From: Gautieria morchelliformis
Taxonomy: Eukaryota > Basidiomycota > Agaricomycetes > Gomphales > Gomphaceae
Assembly: GCA_015179125.1 (NCBI GenBank)
Contig: WHVA01000043.1
Span: 307,535 to 371,534 of the forward strand
DNA: 64,000 nt
Direction of reading: 5' to 3'
Shown here: piece after piece, positions 23,867 through 36,575 of the stretch
Layout of the letters: each line of letters starts with the position of its first letter
Position numbering within the stretch: position 1 is the first letter of the stretch
Translations under genes and position numbers: made by a program
Notes under the pieces: generated by a model
Database searches by the model: none
What the model saw: the letters and a program-made list of their open reading frames with translations, nothing else
What the model was told of the DNA's origin: nothing

Positions 23867-26800
23867 TCATTGATCTATATCTACTTCAGGGTGTGCCAAT
23901 TCAAGACCCATTTACTCCCAAATGAAGAAACGCTTGTCTGTCTTATCTGGTCTAACATGGTACGCATGGGGTATCACTGCAATGACAGATAATATCGACT
24001 TCGCATCGACCAGTCGTAGTCCGTCAGTGTCATTGAGTTCCATTACAGAATAGACAGTACATTGGGACTCTTTATAAAGAATGGCGTCCGGGCATGAAAA
24101 CAGTTGCACAACAGCCAATATCTGTGTTTTCACAGCAATTCGAACAGGGAAGTAGAATTGTACCTCTGCGAATTCATCGGTCCCATCCAGATGCAGCTAG
24201 GACACATGGTCTGGATGAGATATTGCAGTCTCAAGAGTGTTTGACTGTGCACTCACCTTCACACACCGTGCATGCCGTAGCTCATCAATCGCCTTGCGTT
24301 CTTCCTTCCACAGTGAATGGGCAATTTGACCATTAGGCAACCGCAGGCAAGCCCAGTGTGTTATAGTTACATGCCAATTTGGAGCAGGATTGTTGCCCAG
24401 CTTCCGCTCCTCGTTTAATATATACCTCGATACCAAGCCTCCAATAACACCCTCCAGTTGGCGAGGTCCCCGATCGCGTGCCCTCAACAGGGCATACCCG
24501 TCTCCTAGCTCCATTGATGGCACATTGGAATTTTGGTTGTCAGGACTCAAGCTTGGGACCATGGCGAAGAGTGCATTCAGCTGAGCCCGCTGCACTGCAC
24601 GCTGAGATAGGGTGTGATAAGGGTTTGACGGCTGTTTCAGTTCTTGACCCATAATCCCAATGGTGTGTTCGATTGTCCAGGTCAAGTAAATCGTTGGAGG
24701 GCTGAGACGTGGCACTTCTAATCCCAAATGCAGTAGTGCATGGATGCAGGGTCGTACAAAATGTAGCTGGTCTACACATCGTTGCACATAAAGAATCTCA
24801 TACTCCAGGTGAAATTCATCCAGACACTGTTGTGCTACTAGAAGTTGTGACAACGGTATTGTGCGTTGATGAATGATGTGAACTGCACGCACCAATTTGC
24901 AAAAATTCTGCCAATATTTCCTGGGGAGTATTCCATACAAGAGGGCAGGGGCAAGACCATACAAATAGCCTTGCCATTCTTTTGCTTTGTAATTGCTGTT
25001 CATCTTGAGAGCGATATTACGTGGTGGGTGATCAAAGGAGCCAGGGAGATAGGGCCTGCAATCAGCTACGGACTGCCCGTGTGGCTCCCAGACCTTCATC
25101 TTCAAGACAGCCCAGTCCCACATCTTAACATTGTCAGTACTTTATCATTGAAATTTTCCCCACCACAATTGAATGAGTAACGGTCCCAGATTGAGTGTGG
25201 GAACATGCATGGAATCGCCTGCAACTGTAGAAGTGATCGTGAGTCGACGCCAGGGCGATAAACCACTAATGAGAGAGGGCCTTGAGATACCAGAAAGCCT
25301 TCGTCGGGTTTTGTAATTTGTTGGCCCGGGAGAATGCATCAGATACTTAAGCTTCTGCTGGTAATCTTCCTCGTGTAGGCCGGTAATATTACTAATGTTC
25401 ACATCTTCATGGTCGCAGTCCTCCATGTCATAATGGAATGGTTTTAGAAGTGCGGGATAATAGTGAGAGCCACCAGGTTTATGCCTACCCTTGAGGCCAC
25501 AAAAAATGCGGCAAGGGAAGGCTCCATGGTGTCCGGCGAGTCCTGTGAAATGCACACTGCCTGGTCCATCAGCTGTGCCTGCCCATGAAATAGCATCACC
25601 AATATTTATTGCTTAAATAAAGTCTCACCTATTAAGAAGAAGATGTTTGAGTCATGTACCTTGTCTTCCGAAGCATCTCATATATGAAAACCTTCTTTCT
25701 GAACAGCTGAAATGTGGTGAAAACCTGGGAAAAGAAAGGACTCTGGGTGTTGTAAATTGTTAGGGCCTGGAACGCTTCCGCCAGGGATCACATATATTTT
25801 TGTATACCGGATATTTGGGTTGAGATTTAATATAACCCATATGTATATCCAACAATCCAAAGCCTTGGAACAATAGAGTTGAGCACCATCAATTGAAAAC
25901 ATAACCACCGTGTCGTAAGGGCCAATGTCCCCACGTCGGCAAGCATCGAGATAATCCTTTCCATGAAGAAAATCATCGAAGGACTGGAGTAGCATGTCAC
26001 CGCCTTCAAGTTGCACCAAAATCTCATTTGTGCATGTCTGTCGATATTTCATTTCAATTGCACTTTTGGGAGAACGCCATAGCGCTTGAAGCTGTGGTGC
26101 AAGTGGGATAGTGTGGAAGTGCTGGGCCGGATGCTTGACTTTACCGCCACTGCTATTAAATTGGAAGGGGTCCCAGCAACTCTTTGAGCATTTTCTCCAC
26201 TGCTCTAGTTCAGAGAATGGGCCAGTGTAGGCCATGCACGAGTTTGGGCACATATCTTGCTCAATAGGTATGATTCCACTCCACTCGGCTACCTTGGCAT
26301 GGATTTTCTCATATGGAAGCATGGGGTCATCAGGATATCGATTGTTATGGTTCTCACGCACAGCTCGGTACGTCTGTTGGGACATTCCTTGTAGTGCCAG
26401 ATACTGCTGGAGAGAATACATATCATCGGAATTTTCTATGTCGAGCAAATCTTGGGGGGGGGGGGGGGGGGGGGTTCTGAAGTCGAGCCTGTGCAGCCAC
26501 ATCAAGGGATCCATCACCATGTGTTGCGCCTTCAAGTGCCTTGATGAAATCAATGGCTATTTTCAGCTTTTTGACCTGAGGCAAAAACTCTTCAGACGAC
26601 CTGTCAGCGCCCTCAGCCGGTTCACCCTCATCATTGTCCAATGCTGAGCTGTGATCACTAGATGTATCCGGTGAGTCGTGACCATCCTCTGACCCTGCTT
26701 GCACTTCTCAGCGGCTTCCAGGGTCTGCTGCAGACTTCAGAGGATTGTCTTCGGCATCATCTTCTGTACATTAACACCACGTGATTTAATTGTTTGAATA

Positions 26801-27469
26801 GTACTTACCATTGTCTGCATCATGAGGCTCGTCCACGTCCGTCTAACAACAAGACACGAACGATAATTAGCATCTCATCATATACTGACAATGAATGAGG
26901 GACTACGTGGTCCAGATGATGGCCGCTACCTCCCATACCATCAAATGCATTTGCGTTCATCTAACAAGGGGAGACAAAAGAAAATTAGCATGAGTATAGT
27001 TGATGCCATAGGATATGTGTACCTCGCTGTCCTGAGGCTGGCCTCCAGTTCCCGTATCGTTGAGATCGTTCTCATGCTCATGCGCGTCCATCTAACGAAA
27101 ATAGACAGGACTTAGGTAAAAGCTGCCACTGAATATATAGATACATACACCGAGTCCGGTATCGTCGACTTCAGGGTCTTCAATGTCTGGTGCGAGATTG
27201 CCAGAACCAGACCCGCTAGCTTGCGCTGGACCTGGCTCAACTACGCCATTGTTAGCCTGGTCAGCCTCATGCAATGTGGGGGCTGTGTGAATATGCTGCC
27301 ATTTGTGAGGATGTTCTTGGGATGAGCTCGCGCCAGGGCCAGGTACAAACAGCGAGATTTCCTTCTCGCGAAATTTTGCACGCTTGTACCAAGTAGACAG
27401 GCTGATGTATTTGCCACCATGGAAGTGCTCTTCGCATGTGCACTTCCTTCGAGTCGGATCCCCCGACAT
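23867..27469 (-). pseudogene. Plavaka-type (CACTA-clade) transposase, decayed
   Basis: It starts at ATG 27469 with a zinc-finger-like CTCEEHFHGGKYIS and STWYKRA. Several short acidic exons follow at 27.1-26.7 kb. The core has VVMFSIDGAQLY, CWIYIWVILNLNP, IPGGSVPGPNN and FLFPGFHHISA near 25.95-25.70 kb, then CRIFCGLKGRHKPGGSHYYP near 25.5 kb. Next come PGSFDHPPRNIALKMNS, HFVRPCIHALLHL, GQELKQPSNPY near 24.6 kb, and a tail with KSILSVIAVIPHA to 23867. The family cuts and pastes CACTA-like DNA elements. Breaks include TGA at 25678-25680 where Trp is expected (HI-*-DASED), TGA-TAA at 25145-25150, a further stop near 26711, and a frame change in the 21-G run at 26454. Confidence 0.82.
26454..26474. 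repeat. Poly(G) run of 21 in the transposase frame
   Basis: On the minus strand this is 21 C, read as poly-Pro. The frame entering it (ARLQN) and the frame leaving it (QDLLDIENSDD) differ by one base. A run of 20 or 23 would keep them together. Either slippage broke the gene or the assembly miscounted the run. Confidence 0.85.
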
Positions 27470-27810
27470 CTGCTGAAATCTTGTTAAATTTGTCAATTCA
27501 GATCAGTTGCACAAAAGAAAATCTACAAGTCAGGGGGACGGAGTCAAATTTAATTATGGCATCATCAGTTCATCCCGAAATACCCCACTCCCTCCCTAAA
27601 ATACATTGATCACCCGCCAGATCCCAAGGGATCCCGGGTCGATTCTCACTGGGGTCAAATACTTGCCACTGTGCACAGTTCAGGTTTTGATAAGGGATCT
27701 AGCTCAGAATTGTTGCCTTTTTTTTCATGCATTGTGTCGGCTGAAGTAGTTGAGCCATCTACCTGTTTCTGAGGCACAATCTCCCTATGAAGCCCTAGTT
27801 GATGGCAGAC

Positions 27811-28288
27811 TGTAAGGGCAACCCTGGCTGGTTGTGGACATCACACTACCACACAACTGACAAGGGGAAATCCAAAGTATGTATAAATGAACAGAGTATC
27901 CAAGAGAGGGGATTCTCACCTGACAAGGGGAAATCCAAAGAGAAAAGTCTAAGGACCCCCGATGTCAGCGAGCCAGTATTATAGTACACTGCGCAGCCAG
28001 GGAAAAAACTTGGCACCCGCCATCAACCCTGCATCCCCCTGACCTCCCTGACCCTTGATTGACCCTTGATGCCACCTATTGCGCGAGTCACTTGATTTCC
28101 GACACTGTTCCAAGAGCGCAAGTCAGAAATTGGAGTGGAACTGGCAAAGCGAACAGAACTGGTGGAAGTTCTCCCAGAAGCAGAATCATTTCCGAAAGCG
28201 GAGGCGGAGATGGAATCGGAACCGTAACCGGAAGCGGTGTTGGAAATGGAGTCAGAACTGGGAATGGAAAACAGGGTGTCCCCTGACA
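27811..28288 (-). mobile_element. Solo LTR, copy A, with 5-bp target duplication
   Basis: On the minus strand it begins TGTCAGGGGACACCCTG (28288) and ends GGTTGCCCTTACA (27811). The TG...CA ends and a CAGAC duplication on both sides (27806-27810 and 28289-28293) define a solo LTR of 478 bp. It carries a degenerate TTCCG(A/G)-type hexamer stretch and a TATA-like TATAAATGAACAGAG. No internal retrotransposon region is attached. It is the same family as the copy at 53124. Confidence 0.88.
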
Positions 28289-28440
28289 CAGACCTTGTTA
28301 CAATTGTGTTCTTTAAGAAAGGCTGCCATTGAGGGAGGTCCTTTGTCCCAGAAACGGGCAGAATAATCATAGCTAATGCATGTTAGCATTATGAATTCCA
28401 CCGAGTTCAATGAGGTTGGACATATGTATGGGCCTGTGGG

Positions 28441-29300
28441 TCAAACAGTACGAGGCGCTTGTCCAAATACTTGAACCCTTCTCGTCATAGCATCAATTGA
28501 TGCTAAAATATCATGGTAATTTACCATACCTTGAATGTCCACAAACAGATATTCCCCTTCACTATCAACAAGGGTATGGTGCGTGTACACATCCACCCAG
28601 ATCCTAACGTGGTCAGTATTTCCACCAACCTCACTATTGCCTGAAAATTGTTGTTCCATGCCTCCCGGTCCAACTGAAAATGGAAGGAATGGGGTGGCTA
28701 GGAACGTGCTATAGAGTAAACTCTGTTTAGACCACTCATCAGCTGGAACTTCATGTAACGGCTCAACCAAGCACCCGAGGAATGCATCATCTGCATTCCA
28801 TTTAATATCTGACCGTAGTCATGAACATGACCTTGCACTGAAGAATTACCTAAAAAACCTGGACTGTTTTTAGCACCATGCTTTCTTGCTCACTCAAAAA
28901 AGGAATCAAGACATGCTTTCCCCCTCCCCACGCCAAGAGATCATAAGGCAATGATGGCAAAAAGACCTACCATCATCGGTCACAAAGCGGTCAAGTGGAA
29001 AGCTGAAGGGATCCTCATGCATGTCTGCACTCAGGTGAATATTCCAAGGAGTGACAAATACTACTTTGCCATTTACCCAGAGCATTGGCTATCCAGCTGA
29101 TGTATGAAGCATAATATCTTTGGAGACCTGGTGTGCGATGATAACTCCAGAAGACAATCGCATTGTTTCACAGAACACCAACTCAAGAAGGATAAAATCA
29201 TTTGAAGATAGAGTGGCAGGTTCTGCTTCAATGAGCACATTGACACTACCTTCAAACCATGCAGATAGAGCATTGTCAAGATTGGTTTTTAGGCATTAAT
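28441..29300 (-). pseudogene. Alpha-kinase-like fragment
   Basis: The best part is 28770-28480: LVEPLHEVPADEWSKQS, ATPFLPFS, then IWVDVYTHHTLVDSEGEY and LFVDIQGM. The order 'VD-x-x-x-H...VDS...DIQG' is the alpha-kinase core signature. Upstream (29280-29080) a block NDFILLELVFCETMRLSSGV is in view, separated by stops. The nucleotide-binding start and the FDPQ motif are not found. The solo LTR lies just downstream of it. Confidence 0.5.
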
Positions 29301-29654
29301 ACCATATATTAGTGAACACAGCGAATGCCCGAATGACTTGTGCGAATAAGTATGCCGTTCGGCGAATAGGTGAACCAATAAATGTTCACAAGATAAGAGG
29401 GCTGCCCGAGCGGAGCTCGCCCTATCTACAGTCATAGCGAAATAGCCCGTGGCACTTGACGATGTAATGTACAAGGTGTCACGGAAGGGTTGTCTAAGTA
29501 GCAACAATCCCTTTGCTGGAGAAGGTGCTCCTTCGGAGCCCTTTGCCGTCAGCGCAGAAAATAGTTCAAAGGCTAAGGTAACGAAGATGAAGTATGAAAA
29601 CTCACCAGTGATGCCTAAGTCCTCTTCTGGTTGAAGATAGAAATCTCCAGGAGA
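29301..29654. other. No recognisable gene
   Basis: Short frames only. This is the DNA between the alpha-kinase-like fragment and the truncated 3' end of LINE 2. Confidence 0.35.
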
Positions 29655-31140
29655 AGGCTTAAAACGCTATCGCGAACTGGCAATGGTGCTTCTCGGCCCA
29701 GCTGTACTCTCTGTCCGTTCTGACCATTATGCCTGACAGCTTTGCAAAGGCGTCCTTCAGGTCCGATCCTTCTGCTATGATGGTTGTATCATCTACAAAA
29801 CCTACGCTGCCCTCCCCTTTATTCCTTTGCATGATGTCTATCAGATCCCCGTTGTAAAATTGATATGTGATCCTGGACAGGGGGCATCCTTGGTCCATGC
29901 CCCTTTCTATCGGCCTGGTCGCCGAGGCATAGTCATCAAAACAGACCGTGGTGAGTCTGCCTCAAACCTTTCTGGATATCCAGTCTGTGTATTCCTTCGG
30001 CACCCCCCTTCTGCGCATATTGTGAGTCAGTCTATTTAGAAGGATGCTCGTGAAGGCCCCCTTGATATCCAGGTATAACACCCCTAGCACCTCTCCCTTT
30101 CTCCACGTGTCCTTCGCTTCTCCCACTACGTAGTGGATGGCGTCGGTTGTCGCTCATCCAGGCCTGCATCCAAAGTGATTATCAGGTAGTAGGTGGTGCT
30201 TCTCGGTCATTTTAACTAGGTCCTCTGCCACGCATGCTGACAGTAACTCCCCTATTGTGTCTAACAAGGCGATGGGCCTGTATGCCCTGGGAAGAGTGTA
30301 GTCGGCTTTTCCTTGTTTGTGGAGGACTTTCGTGATGGAGTCCCTCCATTCTTCCGGGAATGTCTGAAGCTCGAAGGTAGCGTGGAATAAGGGTCCGATG
30401 TAGGGTAATAAAACGTCAATGCACTGTCTGATGAGTTTGTTCGGTATACCGTTCTCTCCAGGGGCTTTGAACGGGTTGAGGTTGTTTACCACTCTATGTA
30501 TTTGCTCATCGGATATTGGTTGGTACTCAAACGCTGGTAGGGGGTACTCGTAGTCTGGCGGTATCGGTTCTACGTCAGCGCTGGGTTCTGGGAAGAATGT
30601 GCTGAAGAGCATGTCTGCTTTCTGCTTGTTCATCTCCGCCAGTGCCCTTGTGCCATTTGCCCTTTCTTCTGGCAGCGTCGATACTCGCGCTCACCCTCCA
30701 TCGTTCGCATCTTGCAACGCATACTTGTGTGCTGTCCAGACCATCTTCTGGTCTATTTTGTCTAGGAAGTCCCTCCAGTGTTGTTTCTTCGACTTCTCTA
30801 TGGCCCCTGCATACTGGTTCCTGGCATTCCTGTACTCACCGTGTATTGCGTCTTCTGGGTTGTCCCTCTTCGCGTAGGACCTCCTGCCCAGTCGTCTTGT
30901 TCCTGCTCTGGTCTGAGTCAGCTGCAGGGACCACCACAGCTTCATGTAAGGTGACTGCCTGCTCTTCAGCACCATTTCGTCGGTTGTGGCTATTATGGCT
31001 GTTGTCAGTGCGCGTAGGTGATGATGAAACTGTTGCTTAGTGAGTGGTGTCGGCATTCTTATTTCGCTCCGCAGTCTTGCGTCGAGTTTCTCATTGTACT
31101 GCTTCCAGTCATGCACCCGGTCGCTTGTACATCCATCGCA
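29655..31140 (-). pseudogene. LINE 2: internal ORF2 fragment (linker and RT)
   Basis: On the minus strand the frame reads from the post-endonuclease linker (RRSYAKRDNPEDAIHGEYRN), through RT motifs NPFKAPGENGIPN and AYRPIALLDTIGE, to the catalytic FVDD (GFVDDTTIIAEG) near 29800. Both ends are truncated: no endonuclease on one side, and no thumb, RNase H or poly(A) on the other. All blocks share one frame, broken only by TGA stops at 30691-30693, 30154-30156 and 29962-29964. It is closest to LINE 3 in this window. Confidence 0.88.
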
Positions 31141-31189
31141 AAAAACCACCCCCTGCACAAAATTCCGGCACAATGCGGCACGAGTGAAA

Positions 31190-32120
31190 AAACAAACACA
31201 GAAAGCGATTCAATGCCTCAAAGGGAACTGATGACCATCTAAGGAAGAGAGGGACAAGGCCACGCAGGAAGCACTGCAAATAGCGGATAGCGCTCCAGGC
31301 GGCTGCGTAGAAAGGGTATAATATAGGGAATCCTGCAACATCATCATTCTTCATCCCTCCAGCCAACGTCCTGCAACCCTCTCTGCGTAAATGGTCGCCC
31401 ACCGCCGCACCGAAATGTAGTCAAAGCCTGAACATCATGAAGTGCATGGCTCATAATGTGCTCGTCCATCTCTGTGATAATTAATGCTGAGCCTAACATA
31501 TGGTAGGTGGGATAGTGGACTGCGGCATGCAAGTGTAATGTTACCACTTAGCCACCACCAGGATAATTGGCCATAATAATCCGATACACTGCGGCCTCAC
31601 CTAGGAGGATTCCATCACTCAAATGTATGTAGGACAATATTACCCCAAAGGAAATAATACGACTGAGGCAGAGCTCAACCACAGAAGAAGTGACATACCA
31701 TGTGGGCTCACATTTTCAGTCCCTTCCATGTGGGCATCTGTATCAGCCACCTTTGAACTCGGGCAGGGCCTCAGTATGGGTAGCAATCGAGAGACGCAAG
31801 CTGCCCAGGATCAGTGAAAAGTGTATCCATGGATGATGTGCTCTCTTGCGCATCGGACTCCAAGTAGATGCAGACTCACGATGGAGTCACGTATGGTGGG
31901 GTGAAGCAGGGTGGAGATTGGGGTATTGCGCGTGGATGACGCATGCTACACGTTGGTGTGGATGTGCATGATGGAGAGTCTTGACATAAATCATCAGAAT
32001 AGGGCTGGGGTCAGGCCATTGTGGGTGGTTGTGAAACAACTAGGATGCGGGTCATGATGCACTGTACAGTTACCCATAACTTGGCTCCTCAGAAGCCACT
32101 GCCACCATAAGAGCCCATGG
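31190..32120. other. No recognisable gene
   Basis: Short frames on both strands, none with a known motif. Confidence 0.35.
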
Positions 32121-32400
32121 AGAACTGTTGTGTATATAAATAGACCGATCATGCCCCGTATCCCCGTGCCACCCACTCGCACAGACTAGACTAAACCCCA
32201 TCGATCCCGACACTAAACCCGAACATTACATAACATCTGCACCTCAGCCTCGATCATCCTCTGCGTGGTGCACGCTACTTGCATGAACACATCACTGCTT
32301 CAACAGAAGCAGCTGAAAAGGTAATCAATGGAAGCATCCAGTGCCAAACTCCGAGTCACAACAGAAGCACACACTGTAGAAACAATAGGCGCTGTATACC
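32121..32400 (+). repeat. Dispersed repeat X, fragment with conserved TATA region
   Basis: It begins TGTGTATATAAATAGACCGA. The following DNA (CACAGACTAGACTAAA...CCGAACATT) matches 49553-49660, and in reverse 57720-57835. From 32290 the word GGAAGCATCCAGTGCCAAACT matches 62018-62040. It is one member of a repeat family scattered through the right half of the window. Confidence 0.65.
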
Positions 32401-32689
32401 AGCGCTTTTCAAGCCAACGCCGCTGAGACGCTCCTTTTTGCACTTGCCAGATGCCCCTTAAGTTTTCAACATAATCAAAAGCTGAGGTACTGATCCTAGG
32501 CTTGGATTAGGACTTGTATCAAGGTACAAAAATTTCAATGTACACAAAGTGAAATATTTTTTATGTGTATACACAAGAAGTGAAGGTACATTGCCGTTAC
32601 CTATTCCTGATCGTCTACCGCATCAACTGTATGAGAAAAACTGCCACTTCGGTCGATGATCCCCCACTTGCTCCCACGTCGAACTCAAC

Positions 32690-32905
32690 CCACGATGCAT
32701 TCCCTACCAATGCAACCAAGTTCGAGTGCGAGTGCGGGTCTGAAGGGAGCTTGGAAATACGAGTGTGGGAGTCCGAGTTCGAGTCCGGAGAGCAAGTGCG
32801 GGAATGGGAGAATTTGAGTGCGAATGTGAGGGAGAGTGCGGCACTGTGAGTCCGGGGGTCCCGGGAGTGGGAGTGGGAGTACCAATGCAAGAATGCGAGC
32901 ATGGG
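32690..32905 (+). repeat. Degenerate GAGTGCGAGT/GAGTCCGAGT low-complexity tract
   Basis: The hexamer-like words GAGTGC, GAGTCC, GAGTTC and GGGAGT repeat irregularly, keeping several frames open. No gene is inferred. Confidence 0.7.
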
Positions 32906-33600
32906 AATGCATGTCTAAAAGTCTCGATGACTTGATAAGGGTGTGGGTTACTGAGAACTGATATTGTAATACTTGTGTGAGAACATGTATTCGAGTGCAA
33001 TTAATAAAGGCGACATTACTGTAATTAAGCACTCACGTCGACAAGTCTAGACAGTGAGGATGAATAATTAAAAATTGCTGATGAGGAATTAGATAGTGTG
33101 TTCGTCCATTGGGTCAGATGAATTTGATCGTCCAAGGTCGTCAAAGCTTCCAGGACTCAGAGAGTTCAGTGATCCAAGTCAATCTGATCATGCAACTGCG
33201 AGTTGGAAGTGCGTTATGAGTTATGAGGAATCTGAATCCAACCAACTGGAGTAAGCAATTGAACATCATATGAGAGCTAGACCTTGAACCAGGGAACCAT
33301 CATCTTGATAGAATTCATTGGCGCTACAGCTAGGCTTCCAGCATCCAACGAGTCGCTTGCATGGCCTAGTGCAGCTTGGACCCGCTTCCAGTGACATTGA
33401 CATTGAACTCATCCGAGTTCCTTGGTGCAAGAGGGTACACAGCGGCACGATTCCTGTCCACCGTGGATGATAGTCCTGGTGTGGGACTAGAACACAGGGA
33501 CTAGAATGCACTCATCTGTTACAGAGTTGATTTTGAGCTCTGGAGTAACCCCAACCCCCAACCTGTTGTCCTGTGCGGGACTAGAAAAAAAGGCTAATGT
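32906..33600. other. No recognisable gene
   Basis: Short frames only, on either strand. Confidence 0.35.
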
Positions 33601-33617
33601 CATTTCGACTTCCGCAC

Positions 33618-33854
33618 AGTTATATAAGCTCGTTCTTTCCCTGCACTCTCATCTTCATCACCCAAACCACCCCCCGCACTTTCACCTTCATCACCTTCAT
33701 CACTCCCCACACCTACATCCTTGTTGAAAAACCGATGTCGTCCAGCTCGAGCTTGTATTCCTCAGGACATGTTGAGCATGCGTACTTTTACCTTCCCGCC
33801 GATCTTGTATTCATATTGCTTCTCTATCTCAAGTTGTTTCTCTCAGCGGTGTAA
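33618..33854 (+). promoter_or_regulatory. Promoter-like stretch leading to a small ORF
   Basis: AGTTATATAAGCTCG (TATA box) is followed by a pyrimidine- and CACC-rich stretch, the usual layout of a fungal core promoter. An ATG follows at 33735. The frame is 39 codons and has one hydrophobic segment (LVFILLLYLKLFLSAV) before a stop at 33852-33854. A GT near the stop could be a donor, so this may be exon 1 of a gene I cannot follow further. Confidence 0.3.
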
Positions 33855-34219
33855 GGAGGTCCAAGCGGCAGAACATGTCGGCCCAAGGTTATCCATGTGT
33901 TGCATCCCCCAGCATCCTTGCTCACTGGGTCAGTGTCGGTCCGGCGCAACTTGGTTCCGCTCCTGTTGTCGTTGAACCCGCGCCTGCTGAGGCATCGTTT
34001 GGCACTGGTTTCCAGAGGAGTGGAGGAGGGATTTTCAAAGAAGTCAGTTACCGGGCACCCCATGTTAGTTGTAGTGCTTGATTCACATTCTACTGACACA
34101 TATGTCGTCCCTTGTAAAGAGAGACCCTGGGACAACATCTCTACCGCATCCGATCTGATGCAAGGTGCCCGAACCTATAGTATATGCGACGATACCAGTG
34201 GGGGTTGTTCAATATAACT

Positions 34220-36090
34220 CTTTCTCCTTCCTGTCCTTCAAGAAAGATTTGGCGATAAGTGGAACAGCAACTGCATAATCTCGTGAGTAGCTGTACATCT
34301 GACTCCCAAACGTCTTAATTTAACAGTCACGGCTTATTTTCAGGTACAAGAGCTTACAGGTGAATATCTTGACAACATGGGCGCATTGCACTCCGCATCA
34401 AGACTACACGGCCTCCCATACCACATTCAATCATATGCAACACTTCTTTCGTAGACTCAAGCTCAATACGGGTACATTATTCAACGTCGCATTGTCTTTC
34501 TGTTGGGATCACACCGGTATACTATGACATGTCCATCCACTCATTCTACCTCTATTAACAAACTCGCAGAACACACACATTTCCCGGTTTAGCGCTCAAT
34601 ACCATGCAAACGGCAAACCAGTCTGCCTGTTCCCATGATCCTCTGTGATTCAATGGCTTCATGGCATGTTTGAAAGCCAAGAAATGGTCAAACGGATAAG
34701 TTACTGCCATAATACGCGCACATCCCAGGAGAGATTACCAACATATTTAATGGCAAGTCTCATCATTCCCTGTGTCAGCAGTATGTTCTTATCTATAGCA
34801 ACAAACTCGAACAAGTTCTTCTCTGCTTGAAGAGACATTGAACTAGACGGACTGTTTCAGGTTAAGTTATTCAACTCATATCACCCTCTACATCTAAAGC
34901 CACAATAGGTTTTTGCAGCACAAGGCAAATGGCTGTGCAATTCAGATTGGCCATTAATGCTCATCAATTATAACCTTAACCCCGCATAATTGCTACCGGG
35001 GGCATGCCAGCAATGTCTAAGCTCCTCAACCTCAAGGAACACACAATGACTAAAGTCCCTGCTGGTTCTGCATGATCAGTCAGGGGCGAGCGTAACCAGA
35101 GTGGGGAAACAGCACCTTATTTTGTGAGCGACAACACGCGGGTATGAAGGGCAGCACGGTACACTCCCAGGACTTACTGTAGGGATCCACCGCGACACAC
35201 TCGACATGCTCCTCTGTCCGAGCTACTGCATCCCATATTCTTGCTGCGCTGTGTCCAAGGTTCTCTTGCTTCACCCTAAGACTCTTGTGTTTGTTGGCTG
35301 TCGGACATCACCCACGCAGACTACACGCTACTAGTGGCCCTTGCGATGTCAGGCACCAACTGGAGCGAATGACCCTTGTTCTCCTCTACACAGCCCGATA
35401 CTGCGACTAAGTCAATTGTACATTTGTATTCCTATGCCTCTTTCATGCAGCCAAGCTCTCACTCATGCTTTACCATGGTTCACTATCACAGCCTCTACCT
35501 GCTGTATCCATTCACTGTTGCCTCTTTGTTGTATTCCAAGAATCTTTCATCTTGCTCTCAATTGCTGATGCGTTCTTGTTTTCCGCCACATGCGACTTGC
35601 TTTCGATATATTCCCTGCACATGTGACTTATCCTAGATGCCAAGCTCGCTCGACCCATCTTGATTCCCTAATCACTTCGATTCCCGGCACGTTCAACAAC
35701 GACGCTCGACTCTGCATGCCCGACTTGGACACTCGATTATCCGTCTAGCTCTAATTTTTGCTCTGTATTCCATACTCGACATTCCCTCCTACACTTTGCT
35801 ATGTGATCGCCCGCCCTGTATTTATGACCTGAAATAAAGTTCACTTGTGGCTATATACAAGTCCCAAAAGCACTCGGATACCGTGCAAAGACCGCTGCCG
35901 GCAAGCCACTAAATGCACTAAAATGTTCATGATCACTACTGAATTTCAGGGTGTGCCGATCGGAGGTAAAAAACTTGAGATAGCCAGTTCCAAGCTCCTT
36001 TTGAACTTATTAGCAGTCCCTTATGAACTGATTCTCCAGGCGGAAAATGTACTGATTTTCAGGGGGCGCTGTTCCTGCAGTGCACGACAG
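34220..36090. other. No recognisable gene
   Basis: Many short frames, none with a family motif. Pyrimidine-rich stretches and an AATAAA near 35831 are present without a supporting gene. Confidence 0.4.
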
Positions 36091-36575
36091 AGTTGCCAAG
36101 ATCAGGGCAGAAGCGCAGTAGCGAGGAACCCGAAGCTAGGAACCCGCAGTCAGGAACCCGAAACCAGGACCCATCAACCAGGAACCCGAAGCCGAAGGAC
36201 CGAGTAACGGTCGTGACACGTGCCCGCCATGCGCACAATTCATCTCTCAAGCGCCGGATGGGTCACGTTGGAGAAACCGGCGTCTGTGGGACGCAACAGA
36301 ACCTCGGATACGCAGAGCAGAGAGGACAACGCGGTACGAGTCTGCTTCCTCATTCCGTCCCCTCAATGACACAACACCGCCCACGCCCATCCACTACACG
36401 CTGCGCGGCACGTAGACAGACAGGGTGTGGGCCGTGCGGCCGCGGGGGTAGAGGGCCGACGCACGGCAAGACGATGGAAAGAACAGCCCCAATGGAATGC
36501 AAAGGTGGCTCAGCACATGTCGCGCATCGTTAAGGTTACGGCAGAAAGAAAGAGCGCAGCGCCATCTCGGAGCTC
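36090..36575 (+). repeat. Dispersed repeat X, member with AGGAACCCGAAGC units
   Basis: Repeats of AGGAACCCGAA(G)C are followed by CAATTCATCTCTCAAGCGCCG and by a GTAGAGGGCCGACGCAC block. The same order is at 62100-62450, and in reverse at 43120-43500. It joins directly to the truncated end of the FunK1 gene. Confidence 0.7.

Noticed and set aside
27625-27665. GGGTCGATTCTCACTGG resembling a tRNA T-arm
   Set aside because: No A-box at the right distance, and only a 12-base match with 17590. Too weak for an RNA gene or SINE.
33900-34080. SFGTGFQRSGGGIF recalling a GH16 glucanase motif
   Set aside because: The flanking residues do not continue the family pattern and the frame ends soon after.
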